NCBI GenBank assembly: GCA_012837715.1 | Contig: DUQR01000021.1 | Location: 17,152 to 81,151, forward strand | Reading direction: 5' to 3' | Length of the DNA stretch: 64,000 nucleotides | DNA from: Bacillota bacterium | GTDB lineage: Bacteria > Bacillota > UBA4882 > UBA10575 | Shown here: piece by piece, positions 42,325 through 53,421 of the stretch | Layout: each line of letters starts with the position of its first letter | Position numbering within the stretch: position 1 is the stretch's first letter | Translations under genes and position numbers: made by a program | The notes under the pieces: model-generated | What the model saw: the letters and a program-made list of their open reading frames with translations, nothing else | The model's database searches: none | What the model was told of the DNA's origin: nothing

Positions 42325-42813
42325 ATGTCTGTAGAGGTAATTGCCGAAGCCCAGGTCCAGGTCTTGGTAGAAGATACCATCGACCTTTTCACTCCGGCCC
42401 AAAAAATCGATGAAATCAGGGCTGTTGTTCAAAACCTCCGCTGTCATGTGATCCCCGGCAAGGTAATCTTCCAGGGGATTCTCCATAAACAAATTTTCTT
42501 TGTCAATGCCGATAATGTTGTGGTCCACCAAGGCGTGGATATTCCCTTCTCCGGATTTGTCGAGATCCCCGCGGCTGAACCCGGGCAATTTTGTCAGCTG
42601 GCGGCAACAATTGAGTTCATCGATTTTGAGCTCCTCAGTCCAACCCAGCTCCGGGAGACTACGGTTATTTTGGTTAATGTCCAATTGTTGAATACGGCGC
42701 CTCTTCAATTCCTTGCCAACTTTAACAGTACTACATCCAACCGGCCGGCAGTTTTTAACGGCGTCAACAACGCCTTTATTGCGCGAGGGCCTGGCCAGTC
42801 CGGGAAAGGATAA
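42325..42813 (+). CDS. DUF3794 domain-containing protein
   Basis: A 162-residue protein with one DUF3794 domain: KIDEIRAVVQNLRCHVIPGKVIFQGILHKQIFFV, VVHQGVDIPFSGFVEIPAAEPGQ and an IEFIDFELL segment. The domain is known from SipL and spore coat-associated proteins of Clostridia. ATG 42325 follows GGGGGAG; an upstream frame from 42244 lies before it. It carries no LysM. A link to spore morphogenesis is an inference. The long opposite-strand frame here is a shadow. Confidence 0.8.
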   Translation: MSVEVIAEAQVQVLVEDTIDLFTPAQKIDEIRAVVQNLRCHVIPGKVIFQGILHKQIFFVNADNVVVHQGVDIPFSGFVEIPAAEPGQFCQLAATIEFIDFELLSPTQLRETTVILVNVQLLNTAPLQFLANFNSTTSNRPAVFNGVNNAFIARGPGQSGKG

Positions 42814-42852
42814 AAAAAGATCGGATTTAGTTAAATTTCCAGTATTTATAGG

Positions 42853-42881
42853 TTGCATTTTCCGTCTTAATCATGTAAAAT
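42853..42881 (+). promoter_or_regulatory. Promoter of tRNA-Arg
   Basis: TTGCAT (42853-42858), 17-nt spacer, TAAAAT (42876-42881), 18 nt before the tRNA. Confidence 0.6.
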
Positions 42882-42898
42882 AATTTAAGGATTCTTAA

Positions 42899-42973
42899 GC
42901 GCCCGTAGCTCAGGGGATAGAGCACTGGCCTCCGGAGCCAGGTGCACAGGTTCGATTCCTGTCGGGCGCACCA
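42899..42973 (+). tRNA. tRNA-Arg (anticodon CCG)
   Basis: Cloverleaf with acceptor GCGCCCG/CGGGCGC, D arm GCTCAGGGGATAGAGC, anticodon stem CTGGC/GCCAG with loop CTCCGGA (anticodon CCG at 42932-42934), T arm CAGGTTCGATTCCTG, discriminator A and encoded CCA (42971-42973). Confidence 0.97.
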
Positions 42974-43207
42974 TCAAGAAATAGAGAAGCGACGCGGTTT
43001 TCCCTGCGTCGCTTTTTTGGTTTCCCGTTCTTTTTGCCGTTCCTTTACCAGTTTGTCAATATTCATAACTTTCTCCATTTTTCTATTAGCTTCTTCTCGC
43101 ATCTTCGGCAGGACGTGGCTATCGATATTCCCAGTAGTCCGGATGCCGGCGTGACGGAGGCGCTCTTGCACAGTTTTCAAGTGTACGCCCTGGTATCGGA
43201 AGGACAT
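42974..43207 (-). pseudogene. C-terminal remnant of a tyrosine recombinase/integrase
   Basis: 77 codons whose start GVHLKTVQERLRHAGIRTT and SHVLPKMREEANRKMEKVM match the end of phage-type integrases (family: GVHLKTVQERLGHxSIxTTxxTYSHV). The catalytic tyrosine position reads NIDSHV instead of DTYSHV, so the nucleophile is Asp, and the frame upstream is broken by a stop. It ends exactly at the tRNA-Arg CCA and overlaps the tRNA terminator. Together this is a decayed integration scar. Confidence 0.82.
42987..43018 (+). terminator. Terminator of tRNA-Arg
   Basis: AAGCGACGC (42987-42995) / GCGTCGCTT (43006-43014), 10-nt loop, then TTTT. It lies inside the integrase remnant. Confidence 0.88.
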
Positions 43208-43446
43208 ATAATGGGTAGCCTCCTACCCGATTTTGGCACTCCGCACTCTCTTTTCAATTTTACATATTTCATAACTTTGCCCATTTACCAGCCGAGACAT
43301 AACCAGCGCCAGGCAGCAAGGAACGGGCGCCAAGCGACGGACCGAACGCGCGAAGAATGGACGGCAGGGATCGGAAGAAGGATGACGAAGATCCGGGGTA
43401 ATTGGGACCACCAGGGAGAAACTAAAGAGTGCGCCGCGATGGTTGA

Positions 43447-45513
<2,067 letters not shown>

Positions 45514-45685
45514 AAAAAGCCGGGACAGCGGCGGTGGCTAGTGACGACTAAGAACAAAAGGGCAGATATACAGCGAGTTAGCCCGGCGCGGGGATCGTAT
45601 TTTACAAAAATGTAATAAAAAATAACAAAGGTAAAAAAAGAATTCTGTCGCATAAATTATCGGTTTGTTTCTATAAAGATTACAT

Positions 45686-45734
45686 GGGGATCCAGACCGG
45701 GCCGAATTCCGGCGGTGAGGATCCCCTGTTTTTT
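45686..45734 (+). terminator. Composite hairpin with T-run upstream of oppD
   Basis: Outer stem GGGGATCC (45686-45693) / GGATCCCC (45719-45726), inner ACC/GGT and GCCG/CGGC pairs, followed by TGTTTTTT. Either the ligA terminator or an attenuator of opp. Confidence 0.6.
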
Positions 45735-45742
45735 GACGGAAT

Positions 45743-45756
45743 GGTTGGCGCCAACC
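45743..45756. promoter_or_regulatory. Perfect 14-bp palindrome, possible operator for opp
   Basis: GGTTGGCGCCAACC, a perfect dyad between the hairpin and the opp start; the regulator is not identified. Confidence 0.35.
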
Positions 45757-45902
45757 GGATTGGTTAAGATTGGAAAGCCTTTTTTATCTGCTCTTATATT
45801 TATAAATATCCATCTTTTCCTAGGGATAATCGGTAAACAAAGATAGAGGATTTTTGGCTTCGATCAAAAATATATAGAGTTATATGGAGGTAGGTAAGGA
45901 AG

Positions 45903-46964
45903 ATGAAAACAAACCTAAAAAGAAGCCAAGAAGAGATCGGGCCTTTTTCCGAAGAATCATCCGTTACTCGCCTGGTTGGAGATGAATTGTTACGTATTGA
46001 AGATTTGCATACCTATTTTCAAACGGAACAAGGACTGGTGAAGGCGGTTAACGGTGTCTCTTATGAACTGCGCCAATCTCAAGTTTTAGGAGTAGTCGGA
46101 GAAAGCGGTTGTGGTAAAAGTATGACCGCGCTTTCGGTGATGCAGCTTCTACCTGAACCCAAAGGGAAAATTCACGCCGGAAAGATTCTTTATAACCGGG
46201 GGGAAGAAGGGGTTGTTGATCTGGCCCAACTTGATCCGCGGGGATCGCTCATGAGAAACATTCGGGGTAATGAGATCGCCATGATCTTCCAAGAGCCGAT
46301 GACTTCCCTAAACCCGGTCATGACCATCGGCGAACAGATTGTGGAAGTGGTAGAACTCCACCGCCAGGTAGCGAAGGACGAAGCTTTGGAGATTGCCATT
46401 GATATGATTCGCAAAGTCGGGATTCCCAGTCCGGAGCAACGGGTTAGGGAATACCCCCACCAACTCAGCGGCGGCATGCGCCAGCGGGCGATGATTGCCA
46501 TGGCCTTATCCTGTAATCCCCGCTTGTTGATTGCCGATGAACCGACGACTGCTTTGGATGTCACCATTCAAGCCCAGATCCTCGATTTAATGCAACGGCT
46601 TCAAAGGGAGTACCAGATGGCGATTATGATGATCACCCACAATCTGGGGGTTGTGACCAAGATCTGTGACGAAGTGGTTGTAATGTACCTGGGGAAAGTG
46701 GTCGAGCGGGGCACGGTGCGCCAGATTTTAAAGGAATCATTACATCCCTATACCAAAGGTCTAGTGCGCTCGATTCCGATGATCGGGCCACGCAGCGAAC
46801 GCCGGTTGACGCCGATTCGTGGTTCGGTGCCGAACCCAACCGATGCTTTACCGGGATGTCCGTTCCAGGATCGCTGCGATCAGAGGATGAAAAAATGCCA
46901 TGACGAGCCTCCTTTGGTGGAGGAGAATGGACATCAGGTGAGGTGTTGGTTATATGACGCTTAA
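45903..46964 (+). CDS. oppD: Peptide ABC transporter ATP-binding protein OppD-like
   Basis: 353-residue ATPase: Walker [20 protein letters not shown], signature LSGGMRQR, Walker [15 protein letters not shown], and the C-terminal oligopeptide-transporter extension with the cysteine-rich segment [19 protein letters not shown] (a binding site for a 4Fe-4S cluster in some homologues). Starts at ATG 45903 after GGAGGTAGG. First gene of oppDFABC; overlaps oppF by 11 nt. Confidence 0.94.
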   Translation: MKTNLKRSQEEIGPFSEESSVTRLVGDELLRIEDLHTYFQTEQGLVKAVNGVSYELRQSQVLGVVGESGCGKSMTALSVMQLLPEPKGKIHAGKILYNRGEEGVVDLAQLDPRGSLMRNIRGNEIAMIFQEPMTSLNPVMTIGEQIVEVVELHRQVAKDEALEIAIDMIRKVGIPSPEQRVREYPHQLSGGMRQRAMIAMALSCNPRLLIADEPTTALDVTIQAQILDLMQRLQREYQMAIMMITHNLGVVTKICDEVVVMYLGKVVERGTVRQILKESLHPYTKGLVRSIPMIGPRSERRLTPIRGSVPNPTDALPGCPFQDRCDQRMKKCHDEPPLVEENGHQVRCWLYDA

Positions 46965-47988
46965 GCAGACAAAGCCAAAAGGGGACGAATATTTACTGGA
47001 AGTAAGCGATCTGCAAAAATACTACCCGATCCAGCGGGGAGTTTTCCGGTCGACCGTCGGCTATGTCCGGGCGGTAGACGGCGTAAGTTTTAAAGTTAAA
47101 ACCGGTGAGACCCTTGGTTTAGTTGGCGAGAGTGGTTGTGGAAAAACAACCACCGGTCGCTGTATCATTCAGTTGGAAAAGCCTACAGGCGGGCAGATCT
47201 TTTTTAATAAAGACGGCGACAAAATGCCAGTGACCGCCAGTACCATAAAGAGCCTCCGCCGGGATATGCAGTTTATCTTTCAAGACCCCTATTCTTCCTT
47301 GAACCCGCGGATGACGGTGGAGCGGATTGTGGCCGAACCTTTAGTCACCCATGGGGTCAAGAATAAAACAGAGCTGCGTGAGCGGGTGGTTGAACTTTTA
47401 TCCGCCGTTGGTTTGTCGGGGGATCATCTTTCCCGGTTTCCCCATGAATTTAGTGGTGGCCAACGGCAAAGGGTGGGCATTGCCCGGGCTTTAGCTTTAA
47501 ACCCGAAATTAGTCATCTGTGATGAACCCGTCTCGGCGCTGGACGTCTCGGTCCAAGCGCAAGTGATTAATTTATTGCAAGATCTCCAGGAACAATACGG
47601 ACTTACCTACCTTTTTGTCGCTCATGATCTGAGTGTGGTCTATCATGTCTGTAACCGGGTAGCGGTGATGTATCTCGGACGGATTGTCGAACTTACTGAT
47701 GTGGATGAACTTTTTGCCAACCCGAAACACCCTTATACCGAAGCGCTTTTTTCCGCGATTCCCATTCCGGACCCGGATAACCAGTTGGAACAGATAATTT
47801 TGGAAGGGGATGTTCCTAGTCCTTCCGATCCGCCTAGTGGATGTAATTTCCATCCCCGTTGCCGCTATGCCCAATCCATTTGTCGTCAGGAGCTACCGCG
47901 ACTGGTGGCAACGAAAGAAAATACTCACCATCTGGTGGCTTGTCATTTTGCGGAAGAGCTTTCGCTACGGGGGATAAAAATTGCGTAG
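46954..47988 (+). CDS. oppF: Peptide ABC transporter ATP-binding protein OppF-like
   Basis: 344 residues: Walker [23 protein letters not shown], signature FSGGQRQR, Walker [15 protein letters not shown], and the C-terminal [17 protein letters not shown] cysteine segment shared with OppD. N-terminal [24 protein letters not shown] is the OppF/DppF type. Second ATPase of the heteromeric peptide importer. Confidence 0.94.
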   Translation: MTLKQTKPKGDEYLLEVSDLQKYYPIQRGVFRSTVGYVRAVDGVSFKVKTGETLGLVGESGCGKTTTGRCIIQLEKPTGGQIFFNKDGDKMPVTASTIKSLRRDMQFIFQDPYSSLNPRMTVERIVAEPLVTHGVKNKTELRERVVELLSAVGLSGDHLSRFPHEFSGGQRQRVGIARALALNPKLVICDEPVSALDVSVQAQVINLLQDLQEQYGLTYLFVAHDLSVVYHVCNRVAVMYLGRIVELTDVDELFANPKHPYTEALFSAIPIPDPDNQLEQIILEGDVPSPSDPPSGCNFHPRCRYAQSICRQELPRLVATKENTHHLVACHFAEELSLRGIKIA

Positions 47989-48097
47989 CAAAGGGTGTTT
48001 ATATGGTGGAAGTTGAGCTAGGGAGGTGAAAAGAGGGTTTCGAAAAGGTTTTACCTTACCATGCTAGTTGCTTAAATTATGGAGGTGTGAAAGGATT

Positions 48098-49972
48098 ATG
48101 AAGTCGAAAGTTTGGTTATGGGTTATCCTTGCCATCGTCGTGGTCGGGGCCGCCGTTTTGATTTGGACCGGCCAAAAACCCGCGAAAGAAGTAGAAGTGG
48201 CGAAAACTGTGGACGGCGCCAGCTTTAATCCGAATCTATTTGTCTATGTTGGCGCTGGTGATGCGGAAACGCTAGATCCGTCGCGCGCTTACGATACGGC
48301 CAGTTCCGAAATTATGTTCCAGTACTATGAGAATTTAATCGCCTACAAAGAGGGCAGTTTAGAAGAATTCGTGCCGATGCTGGCCACCGAGGTTCCTTCG
48401 GTGGAGAACGGGTTGATTTCCGCCGACGGAAAGCGTTACAGTTTTCCGATCCGGAAAGGGGTTAAGTTCCATAACGGCGCCGAATTAACCCCGGAAGATG
48501 TGGAGTATTCCTTTGAACGGAATATCTTTGCCGATCCGGTCGGTGGTCCGATGTGGATGTTGATCGAACCCTTATTCGGGAAAGCCAGTATTGAAGATTT
48601 AGCATGCGAGATTGCCGGGGTTGATTCCTTTGACCAAGTGGATGAGGCTGCTCTGCTGAAGACAGCCCGGCGGGTCATGGATGCCATTGAAGTTGACGGC
48701 GATAAGGTCGTCTTCAATTTAAACACAGCCTATCCGCCCTTCCTGTCGATTCTGGCGCGTAATTCCAGCTGGTCTTCGATTATTAACAAAAAATGGATGA
48801 TCGAGAATGGCGCCTGGGATGGAAAAGCGGAGACCTGGACGCAATGGCACAACCTGGATACGGAAAAACAGGTCCTCTTTGAGAAAGCGATGGGGACCGG
48901 CCCGTACAAACAGGTGGAATGGGACCGCAGCAATAGCCGGCATACCATGGAAGCCCATGCCGACTACTGGCAAGGCCCGGCGGCGATCAAAACCGTGATC
49001 GTCAACAATGGCGTGACCGAGTTTAACACCAGAAAACTGATGTTACAAAAAGGCGAAGCCGACGCTATTTATGTTCCCGTGGAGAATTCTCCGCAGATTG
49101 AAGGGATGGAAGGCGTGACGCTCATCCGTAATCTACCGCGGCTGAATAATGTTTGCGCCATCTTTAACCAAGAAATCAATGCTGTTGACAACGAGTTTGT
49201 CGGCAGTGGTAAGCTTGATGGGAACGGGATTCCCGCCGATTTCTTCTCTGACCTCAATATCCGGAAAGCTTTCTGCTATGCCTTTGACTACGATTCCTTC
49301 ATTAAAGAAGTGGTGCTGGGTGAAGCCTCTGTTCCGTACGGCGTGATTCCGCAGGGACTCAGCGATTTCTTTGATACCAACAGTCCCCGATATAACTACG
49401 ATCTGAAAAAGGCCGAGGAATACTTTAAGAAAGCCTTTAATGGTGAGGTTTGGGAGAAAGGATTTAAGGTTACCTTAGTCTGGAATATTCCGAATACCAC
49501 CAGAAAAACCGCCTGTGAGATCTTGGAACACGGGATTGAAGCGATTAACCCCAAATTCCAGGTGGAAGTCCAAGGAATGGAATGGGCAACGATGCTACCG
49601 CGGCGCCGTGAGGGACGCTTACCGATGGTCTTCATCGGCTGGCTGGCCGACTACGCCGATCCGCATAACTTTGTCTATCCCTATCTCCACAGTAAGGGCG
49701 ATTTCATGAGCTTCACCGGCGATAAGGGACGCGCCTTTGCCGCTGCCCAGTTTGATGCTTTGATTAACGCGGGGATTAATGAAACCGATCAAAAGAAGCG
49801 GATTCAAATTTATACCGAGCTCCAGAAGAAATCTCTTGATCAGGCGCCCCATCTGATGCTTTATGATGCCTATGATCGCAGAGTGCACAGAGATTGGGTG
49901 AAAGGGTTTGTCTTTGATCCGATTTGTCCGGCTCAGTACGACTTCTATGCCCTTTCCAAGAGTCTAGATTAA
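48098..49972 (+). CDS. oppA: Peptide-binding protein OppA-like, non-lipoprotein anchor
   Basis: Family 5 extracellular solute-binding protein, 624 residues, with the SBP_bac_5 features RKGVKFHNGAELTPEDVEYSFER and MGTGPYKQVEWDR. The N-terminus has a hydrophobic helix (about 5-26) but no lipobox cysteine, unlike most Gram-positive OppA; in a diderm it could be a free or membrane-anchored periplasmic protein. ATG 48098 follows GGAGGTGTGAAAGG. A hairpin (49998-50042) separates it from oppB. Confidence 0.92.
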   Translation: MKSKVWLWVILAIVVVGAAVLIWTGQKPAKEVEVAKTVDGASFNPNLFVYVGAGDAETLDPSRAYDTASSEIMFQYYENLIAYKEGSLEEFVPMLATEVPSVENGLISADGKRYSFPIRKGVKFHNGAELTPEDVEYSFERNIFADPVGGPMWMLIEPLFGKASIEDLACEIAGVDSFDQVDEAALLKTARRVMDAIEVDGDKVVFNLNTAYPPFLSILARNSSWSSIINKKWMIENGAWDGKAETWTQWHNLDTEKQVLFEKAMGTGPYKQVEWDRSNSRHTMEAHADYWQGPAAIKTVIVNNGVTEFNTRKLMLQKGEADAIYVPVENSPQIEGMEGVTLIRNLPRLNNVCAIFNQEINAVDNEFVGSGKLDGNGIPADFFSDLNIRKAFCYAFDYDSFIKEVVLGEASVPYGVIPQGLSDFFDTNSPRYNYDLKKAEEYFKKAFNGEVWEKGFKVTLVWNIPNTTRKTACEILEHGIEAINPKFQVEVQGMEWATMLPRRREGRLPMVFIGWLADYADPHNFVYPYLHSKGDFMSFTGDKGRAFAAAQFDALINAGINETDQKKRIQIYTELQKKSLDQAPHLMLYDAYDRRVHRDWVKGFVFDPICPAQYDFYALSKSLD

Positions 49973-49997
49973 GGATTTAACCGGGAAACGCTTTGAT

Positions 49998-50042
49998 GAA
50001 GAGGAGTGGGGGCCGGGGGACCCTTGGCTCCCGCTTCTCTTC
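49998..50042 (+). terminator. Strong hairpin between oppA and oppB (attenuator-like)
   Basis: 15-bp stem AGAGGAGTGGGGGCC (50000-50014) / GGCTCCCGCTTCTCT (50026-50040) with three G-T pairs, 11-nt loop, followed by a C/T-rich stretch. Such hairpins often raise binding-protein over permease expression. Confidence 0.6.
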
Positions 50043-50225
50043 TCACTCTTCTGCTCTCTACGGGAATTGTAAAGTATGAAAAGTGATCATGACATGAAAG
50101 ATGTCCGCACCAGTGCTCATGCGCCGGGTTTGTCCGTAAATTGATGCCGTAAGGTTCAAGGAGGCGCCGGCGTGAATGGATGCAACCTATGCAATTCCGT
50201 AAATACAAATCGGTAGGTGTAGCAA

Positions 50226-51257
50226 ATGCTTTCTTATATTGTGCGCCGCTTAATGTTTTTGCCGGTGGTGCTTTTCGGGATTACGGTCTTAATCTTTGCC
50301 CTGATCAGTACCTTGGGACCATGGACGCGGGTGGCGACCTTTATTCCGTCTCCCGATGCGGAACGCCATGTTGATCTGGAAGCGATCATCCGTAAATATA
50401 ACCTGGATGATCCACCGTTAAAAATGTATACCCGTTGGGTGAATAATCTCCTCCATGGGAACTTGGGTTGGTCCCAGTCTAGTCATATGACAGTCATGGA
50501 AGCGATCAAACGGCGTTTCCCCGCCACCTTGGAATTGACCCTCTTTGCAGTGATCCCCGTGATCATCGGTGGTATTCTTTTAGGAGTAATATCTTCAGTT
50601 TATCATAATAAGCCCATTGACCATACCACCCGGATTATGGCGATTACCCTCTGGTCCATGCCCGACTTTGTGCTGGGTTTGGCCGTTCTGATGGTCGGTT
50701 ATGGCGTCCTGGGTTGGTTCCCTCCCGGTCGTTTGAGCGCGTGGGCGGAACTGGAAGTCCTGAAGGAGTCGTTCCGGTCGTTTACCGGGATGCACACCAT
50801 CGATTCCCTTTTGAACCTACGTTTTGATATTTTCTGGGACGCTCTGCGGCACATTATTGCGCCGGTTTTCACCTTGGCTTGTTTGTGGTGGGCGTTTATG
50901 CTCCGGATCACCCGTTCCAGTATGTTGGATGTCTTAAACCAGGACTATGTCCGGACCGCGCGGGCAAAAGGTTTGGCCGAAAATGTTGTGATCAAAAAAC
51001 ACGCCTTGGGGAATGCTTTAATTCCGGTCACCACGGTTGCGGGTAATATGTTACTGGGCTTGTTGGGCGGGGTAATGATCGTGGAAACCGTCTTCAATTA
51101 TCCCGGCTTGGGTTTATTAACGTCAACCGCCGCAACCCGTTTGGATGTTCCGTGTGTCGTCGGAGTGGCGCTTTTTTACGCCATCATCTTAGTTTTGGTC
51201 AACTTGGTGGTGGATCTGTTGTATTCGGTGATCGACCCCAGAGTACGATTGGAGTAG
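50226..51257 (+). CDS. oppB: Peptide ABC transporter permease OppB-like
   Basis: 343-residue permease with six membrane helices and the binding-protein-dependent transport signature RTARAKGLAENVVIKKHALGNALIP (EAA loop) near residues 240-265. N-terminal MLSYIVRRLMFLPVVLFGITVLIF is typical of OppB/DppB. The 253-nt gap before it holds the hairpin described above. Confidence 0.93.
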   Translation: MLSYIVRRLMFLPVVLFGITVLIFALISTLGPWTRVATFIPSPDAERHVDLEAIIRKYNLDDPPLKMYTRWVNNLLHGNLGWSQSSHMTVMEAIKRRFPATLELTLFAVIPVIIGGILLGVISSVYHNKPIDHTTRIMAITLWSMPDFVLGLAVLMVGYGVLGWFPPGRLSAWAELEVLKESFRSFTGMHTIDSLLNLRFDIFWDALRHIIAPVFTLACLWWAFMLRITRSSMLDVLNQDYVRTARAKGLAENVVIKKHALGNALIPVTTVAGNMLLGLLGGVMIVETVFNYPGLGLLTSTAATRLDVPCVVGVALFYAIILVLVNLVVDLLYSVIDPRVRLE

Positions 51258-51264
51258 GTGGAAA

Positions 51265-52134
51265 ATGGAAATATTCAGACGACTAGTAAAAAACCGAATT
51301 TCCTTGTTTGGCCTGATCTTGTTGTTGTTTTTTGTCCTCATTGCCGTTTTTGCCCCTTTGCTGGCGCCGCCGAAAGAAGGGAGCGATCCCTACCGGATCC
51401 CGAGGCGCGGTTGGACTTTAGAACCAACCCCCCCCTCGGCTAAGTATCCCTTGGGGTTAACTCAAGGCCAGTATGATATCTATTACGGGATTGTCTGGGG
51501 CACGCGCACTGCTTTTCGGGTCGGTATTATCGTAATCACTTTCCGTGCTTTAATCGGCATCATTCTTGGCTCGATCTCCGCATACTACGGCGGTGTGTTG
51601 GATGAAATCTTGATGCGGTTTACCGATATTTTTATGAGTTTTCCCTATTTAATCGGGGTAGTGGTCTTTGTCTCGATCTTCGGGCCAGGTTTAAACAATG
51701 TGATGGTCCCCTTAATTGCCTTGGGTTGGATGCCCTATGCCCGAATGATTCGTGGTAACATCCTGGCGATTAAACAAGAGGAGTATGTCTTAGCCGCCCG
51801 GGCGATTGGGGTTAGTGATTTTAAGATTATTACCCGTCATATTCTTCCCAATTCCATTTTTCCCGTGCTGATCCAGGCCTCGATGCAGATCGGCTCGATT
51901 GTGATTAGTGTCTCCGGCTTAAGTTTTTTAGGGTTGGGCGCGCCCGAAGGCTATGCCGACTGGGGACAAATGTTGAGTTTTGCCCGCAATTGGATGTTAG
52001 GGGAACAGGGTAATGTTCTTAAGTACTGGTTTACTGTGGTTTATCCCGGGTTAGCCATGGTTCTTTTTGTCCTTTCCTGGAACCTAATCGGGGATGCCTT
52101 CCGGGATATTATGGACCCCCGGATTCAGGCTTAG
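51265..52134 (+). CDS. oppC: Peptide ABC transporter permease OppC-like
   Basis: 289-residue partner permease. N-terminal membrane helix, then the inner-membrane domain with the EAA loop AARAIGVSDFKIITRHILPN and LGAPEGYADWGQML near the C-terminus, as in OppC/DppC. Starts 8 nt after oppB. Last gene of the operon; a terminator follows. Confidence 0.93.
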   Translation: MEIFRRLVKNRISLFGLILLLFFVLIAVFAPLLAPPKEGSDPYRIPRRGWTLEPTPPSAKYPLGLTQGQYDIYYGIVWGTRTAFRVGIIVITFRALIGIILGSISAYYGGVLDEILMRFTDIFMSFPYLIGVVVFVSIFGPGLNNVMVPLIALGWMPYARMIRGNILAIKQEEYVLAARAIGVSDFKIITRHILPNSIFPVLIQASMQIGSIVISVSGLSFLGLGAPEGYADWGQMLSFARNWMLGEQGNVLKYWFTVVYPGLAMVLFVLSWNLIGDAFRDIMDPRIQA

Positions 52135-52187
52135 GAAAACCGAAACCGAAAAAACCCGTTCTTTAGCAGATGAAGGATGGTTTGGAG

Positions 52188-52220
52188 AATGACCCGCTTT
52201 TCTAAGGCGGGTCATTTTTA
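52188..52220 (+). terminator. Terminator of the opp operon
   Basis: Perfect 10-bp stem AATGACCCGC (52188-52197) / GCGGGTCATT (52207-52216), 9-nt loop, followed by TTTA. Confidence 0.88.
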
Positions 52221-52287
52221 TACCCAATTTGCATACATACTTCAATTTCTTCCGGGTAAGGATAATAGGGAAACGGAGGGAATTTGC

Positions 52288-52890
52288 ATGCGTAAAAAAT
52301 ACCTGATTATACTGTGCGTTTTCCTTTTGACCCTCTTATTGGTCACTGTCACCAGCGCCAATTGGACCTATACGGTGAAACGCGGGGATACCCTGTATCG
52401 GGTGGCAAGGCGGGTTGGGGTTAGCCTTTCCCAGTTACGCAGTTGGAACGGGCTGTGGACAGACCATCTACGGGTGGGCCAACGCCTCACCATTCCCAGC
52501 CAGAGCACAGGCGCGGCCGGACGGGGCGGCTCCCGGGCAGGGGTGGACCGTTATTTATTAGCCCGGTTGGTCCATGCGGAAGCAGAAGCCGAACCGTATA
52601 GCGGGAAGGTGGCGGTTGCCGCGGTGATCTTAAACCGGGTGGAGAATCCGAAATTTCCCAATACCTTAGCTGGTGTTGTTTATCAGCCGTTAGCTTTTGA
52701 GTCGGTAGCCAATGGGCGCATTTATACCAACCCCAATAGTGATTCGATTAAAGCGGCGGGGGATGCGATCAACGGGTGGGATCCTACCGGTGGCGCCCTC
52801 TTCTTTTGGAATCCGTCTAAACCAGTCAGCCGGTGGATTTGGTCCCGGCGCATTATCACCCGCATCGGTAAGCATGTCTTTGGCCTCTAA
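52288..52890 (+). CDS. SleB-like cell wall hydrolase with LysM domain
   Basis: 200 residues: signal sequence (about 1-24), a LysM domain (YTVKRGDTLYRVARRVGVSLSQLRSWN, about 28-72) and a hydrolase_2 (SleB/CwlJ-type) domain with LVHAEAEAEPYSGKVAVAAVILNR and PTGGALFFWNP. Family members are germination cortex-lytic or vegetative amidases/transglycosylases. ATG 52288 after GGAGGGAA; the in-frame start at 52177 overlaps the opp terminator. The spore context makes a germination role plausible but not proven. Confidence 0.88.
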   Translation: MRKKYLIILCVFLLTLLLVTVTSANWTYTVKRGDTLYRVARRVGVSLSQLRSWNGLWTDHLRVGQRLTIPSQSTGAAGRGGSRAGVDRYLLARLVHAEAEAEPYSGKVAVAAVILNRVENPKFPNTLAGVVYQPLAFESVANGRIYTNPNSDSIKAAGDAINGWDPTGGALFFWNPSKPVSRWIWSRRIITRIGKHVFGL

Positions 52891-52968
52891 CCTCTGCGTG
52901 ACAAGCTCTGCCCAGGCCGAAGGGGCTCACCGCCTGCCGGGAAAAAGGATGGTAAGAGGGGTGATGAG

Positions 52969-53337
52969 TTGAACTGGAAGAGTTGGATCTGGCGAACGGT
53001 AATCGCCTTTGTTACCCTGTTTCTTGGCGGTTACCTTATTCCGGGCTTGTCGGTTTTTACCGTTCCCCATTTACTGATCGTCAGTATCCTATTGGCGTAC
53101 TTAGCGACCGCCGGTGAAAACGTGCTTTTGACCGATACCCGTCAAAAAAAAAGTATCCTCCTGTTTGTAGTTTCCGCAGTAACCATCTATCTTTACGCCT
53201 TGGTTTTGGTCCGCGAACGGCCGCCGGCGGTCAGCGCTTTACTGATGGCGGCACTGATTAGCGGTGTTGACTATGTCCTGCAGAGCAGAGAGGATTATGC
53301 CGTCACCAGCGGGGATGAGGGTGCAGTTCAAGAGTGA
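52969..53337 (+). CDS. Small integral membrane protein, unassigned
   Basis: 122 residues with about four hydrophobic segments (9-27, 30-50, 65-84 and 90-108) and a charged end. It looks like the DUF2512 / phage holin-4-type small membrane proteins but I could not fix a family. TTG 52969 follows AAGAGGGGTG; an overlapping ATG 52964 hits a stop at once. It follows the SleB-like gene by 78 nt, so might be cotranscribed. Confidence 0.6.
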   Translation: MNWKSWIWRTVIAFVTLFLGGYLIPGLSVFTVPHLLIVSILLAYLATAGENVLLTDTRQKKSILLFVVSAVTIYLYALVLVRERPPAVSALLMAALISGVDYVLQSREDYAVTSGDEGAVQE

Positions 53338-53386
53338 AATAAGACCGGGTCGCAGAGAGAAATCATGGACTGGTGGAAAATACCAG

Positions 53387-53415
53387 TTGCTCAGCGGTTA
53401 GTTTTCTTGTAGAAT
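53387..53415 (+). promoter_or_regulatory. Sigma-A-type promoter of the ncRNA candidate
   Basis: TTGCTC (53387-53392), 17-nt spacer, TAGAAT (53410-53415); predicted start near 53422. Confidence 0.55.
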
Positions 53416-53421
53416 AAGCAT

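Larger units (their letters stand above)
45514..45902 (+). other. Gene-free leader region between ligA and oppD
   Basis: 389 nt without a plausible gene. It holds a composite hairpin (45686-45734) with a T-run, a 14-bp palindrome (45743-45756) and an A/T-rich stretch with GATAAT (45825-45830) before the oppD Shine-Dalgarno. A promoter is likely but no clear -35/-10 pair could be assigned. Confidence 0.5.

Noticed and set aside
42061..42858. 265-codon minus-strand frame opposite the DUF3794 gene
   Set aside because: The plus-strand frame has a clear DUF3794 domain and Shine-Dalgarno; the opposite frame has no recognisable domain.
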